Below are positions 63,336-64,000 of a stretch of DNA of 64,000 bases, piece by piece. The stretch spans positions 22,046,187-22,110,186 of the forward strand of contig NW_020653851.1 of assembly GCF_003589595.1 (NCBI RefSeq), written 5' to 3'. The translations under genes were made by a program, and so were the position numbers. The notes under the pieces are model-generated. The model saw nothing but the letters and a program-made list of their open reading frames with translations, did no database searches and was not told the DNA's origin. Source of the DNA: Hyposmocoma kahamanoa. Taxonomy: Eukaryota > Arthropoda > Insecta > Lepidoptera > Cosmopterigidae. The first letter of the stretch is position 1. Every line of letters starts with the position of its first letter.

Positions 63336-64000
63336 CTCTTTCGAGTCAAATGTTAAGCTATGGGACGATGCGACCCCCCTTCCATCGTCATTCCACCTTT
63401 TTGTCACATTGTCTCTGGTTTCTGGCCACTTGTTTTCAATTTTAAATGGTTCTTTTATTCCTTTGTTTTTGTTTCGTTTCGTCGTTACTCCCTGCTCAGT
63501 CGCTGAAGCGAGCAGTGCTTTTTCTATCACAAAAAAAACTTGAAAACATTTTTTTATAAAACCGGGTTTATTTTCACTATTTCTTTTTACTTTTGAATTT
63601 TGACTCGCTATGGAGGCTACGATGGGATCCAGGCTACATACAATCAACAGGACATGCTTACGCAGTGGTAGCAGTGCGTGACAACCTTTTCAACTATGTT
63701 AAGACTGAAAACAATTATTTTAAAGTGTTTTCGTAAATCAATATAAACAATAAAATGTTAACGGCTTAAGGCAGAAGCATTTCGCAGAATATGAAAGTAA
63801 CAGGTTGTTATTTGCAAGAAATAACTGTATTTACACGGAAAGGCTATGAATAACAACGCGGTATTACGGCGGCCTTGGGTGGACATCGGTTTTGAATGGA
63901 AAATGGCCGTGGTTTTACTGGTTTATTAAAGTATTCTGAGGTAAGCTAGGTTATTATCGCAGACTGTGAAGTGTGCTATATTTCGCTCAGTGTAGGCTGT
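63336..64000. other. No recognisable gene
   Basis: Two antiparallel frames (63283-63543 +, 63333-63647 -) overlap and neither shows a domain or splice signals. The rest is AT-rich. Confidence 0.3.

Overview
The window is AT-rich nuclear DNA from an insect, most probably a moth or butterfly (Lepidoptera). I base this on repeat hallmarks known from lepidopteran genomes. These include the dispersed element that opens with AACCGACTTCAAAA and GGAGGAGGTTCTCAATTCG, and non-LTR retrotransposon 3' ends of the type 'cagcagtgggac-tatataggct' and 'gcttaccatcaggcg...'. Others are CTTTGA-type retrotransposon tails, tRNA-headed SINEs and many short terminal-inverted-repeat elements (MITEs). There is no bacterial-style gene organisation, operon, CRISPR array or rRNA/tRNA gene. 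Two assembly gaps of exactly 400 N (9328-9727) and 100 N (25150-25249) interrupt the sequence.

Only one stretch is convincingly host protein-coding: a 239-bp internal exon on the + strand at 51877-52115. It is bounded by a consensus acceptor and a GTAAGT donor, and its translation matches the N-terminal conserved block of the ARHGAP18/28/40 RhoGAP family (Drosophila conundrum). The rest is best read as intron and intergenic DNA around this gene. Two weaker single-exon candidates are noted (60526-60615 on +, 49129-49243 on -), together with a TATA/CpG-rich promoter-like patch (42780-42945).

Everything else that can be identified is transposable-element debris. (1) LINEs: a CR1/jockey-type element with an uninterrupted endonuclease/reverse transcriptase frame (21211-23928, -), a second 3' copy of it (52725-53160, +), an RTE-type C-terminal relic (61545-61915, -), and other 3' fragments at 19330-19775, 28811-29465, 41095-41553 and 44350-44706. 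(2) About nineteen copies of one poly(A)-tailed SINE-like family, here family A, spread over the whole window. (3) tRNA-related SINEs at 13622-13976, 27614-27776, 33711-33887 and 44804-44970. (4) MITE families with clear TIRs and, in several cases, target-site duplications: 228-bp elements with 8-bp TSDs, 440-bp elements at TTAA, 166/171-bp Harbinger-type elements at TTA, and others.

The main story is nesting. MITE D sits in element C (5697-6285), a LINE end sits in MITE R (19155-19892), a Harbinger transposase fragment sits in a SINE A copy (19922-20506), and element F sits in element G (57878-58912). A local tandem duplication (about 12060-12800 and 13100-14125) carries different insertions in its two arms, so each arm serves as an empty-site control for the other. 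I found no gene system that looks functionally new. The most unusual structures are a 355-bp insertion that combines a tRNA-like B box with a perfect 30-bp inverted repeat, a TIR element loaded with ATCATTCG-type motifs (47781-48198), and a 600-bp CGTTTAA-rich block (30425-31070).
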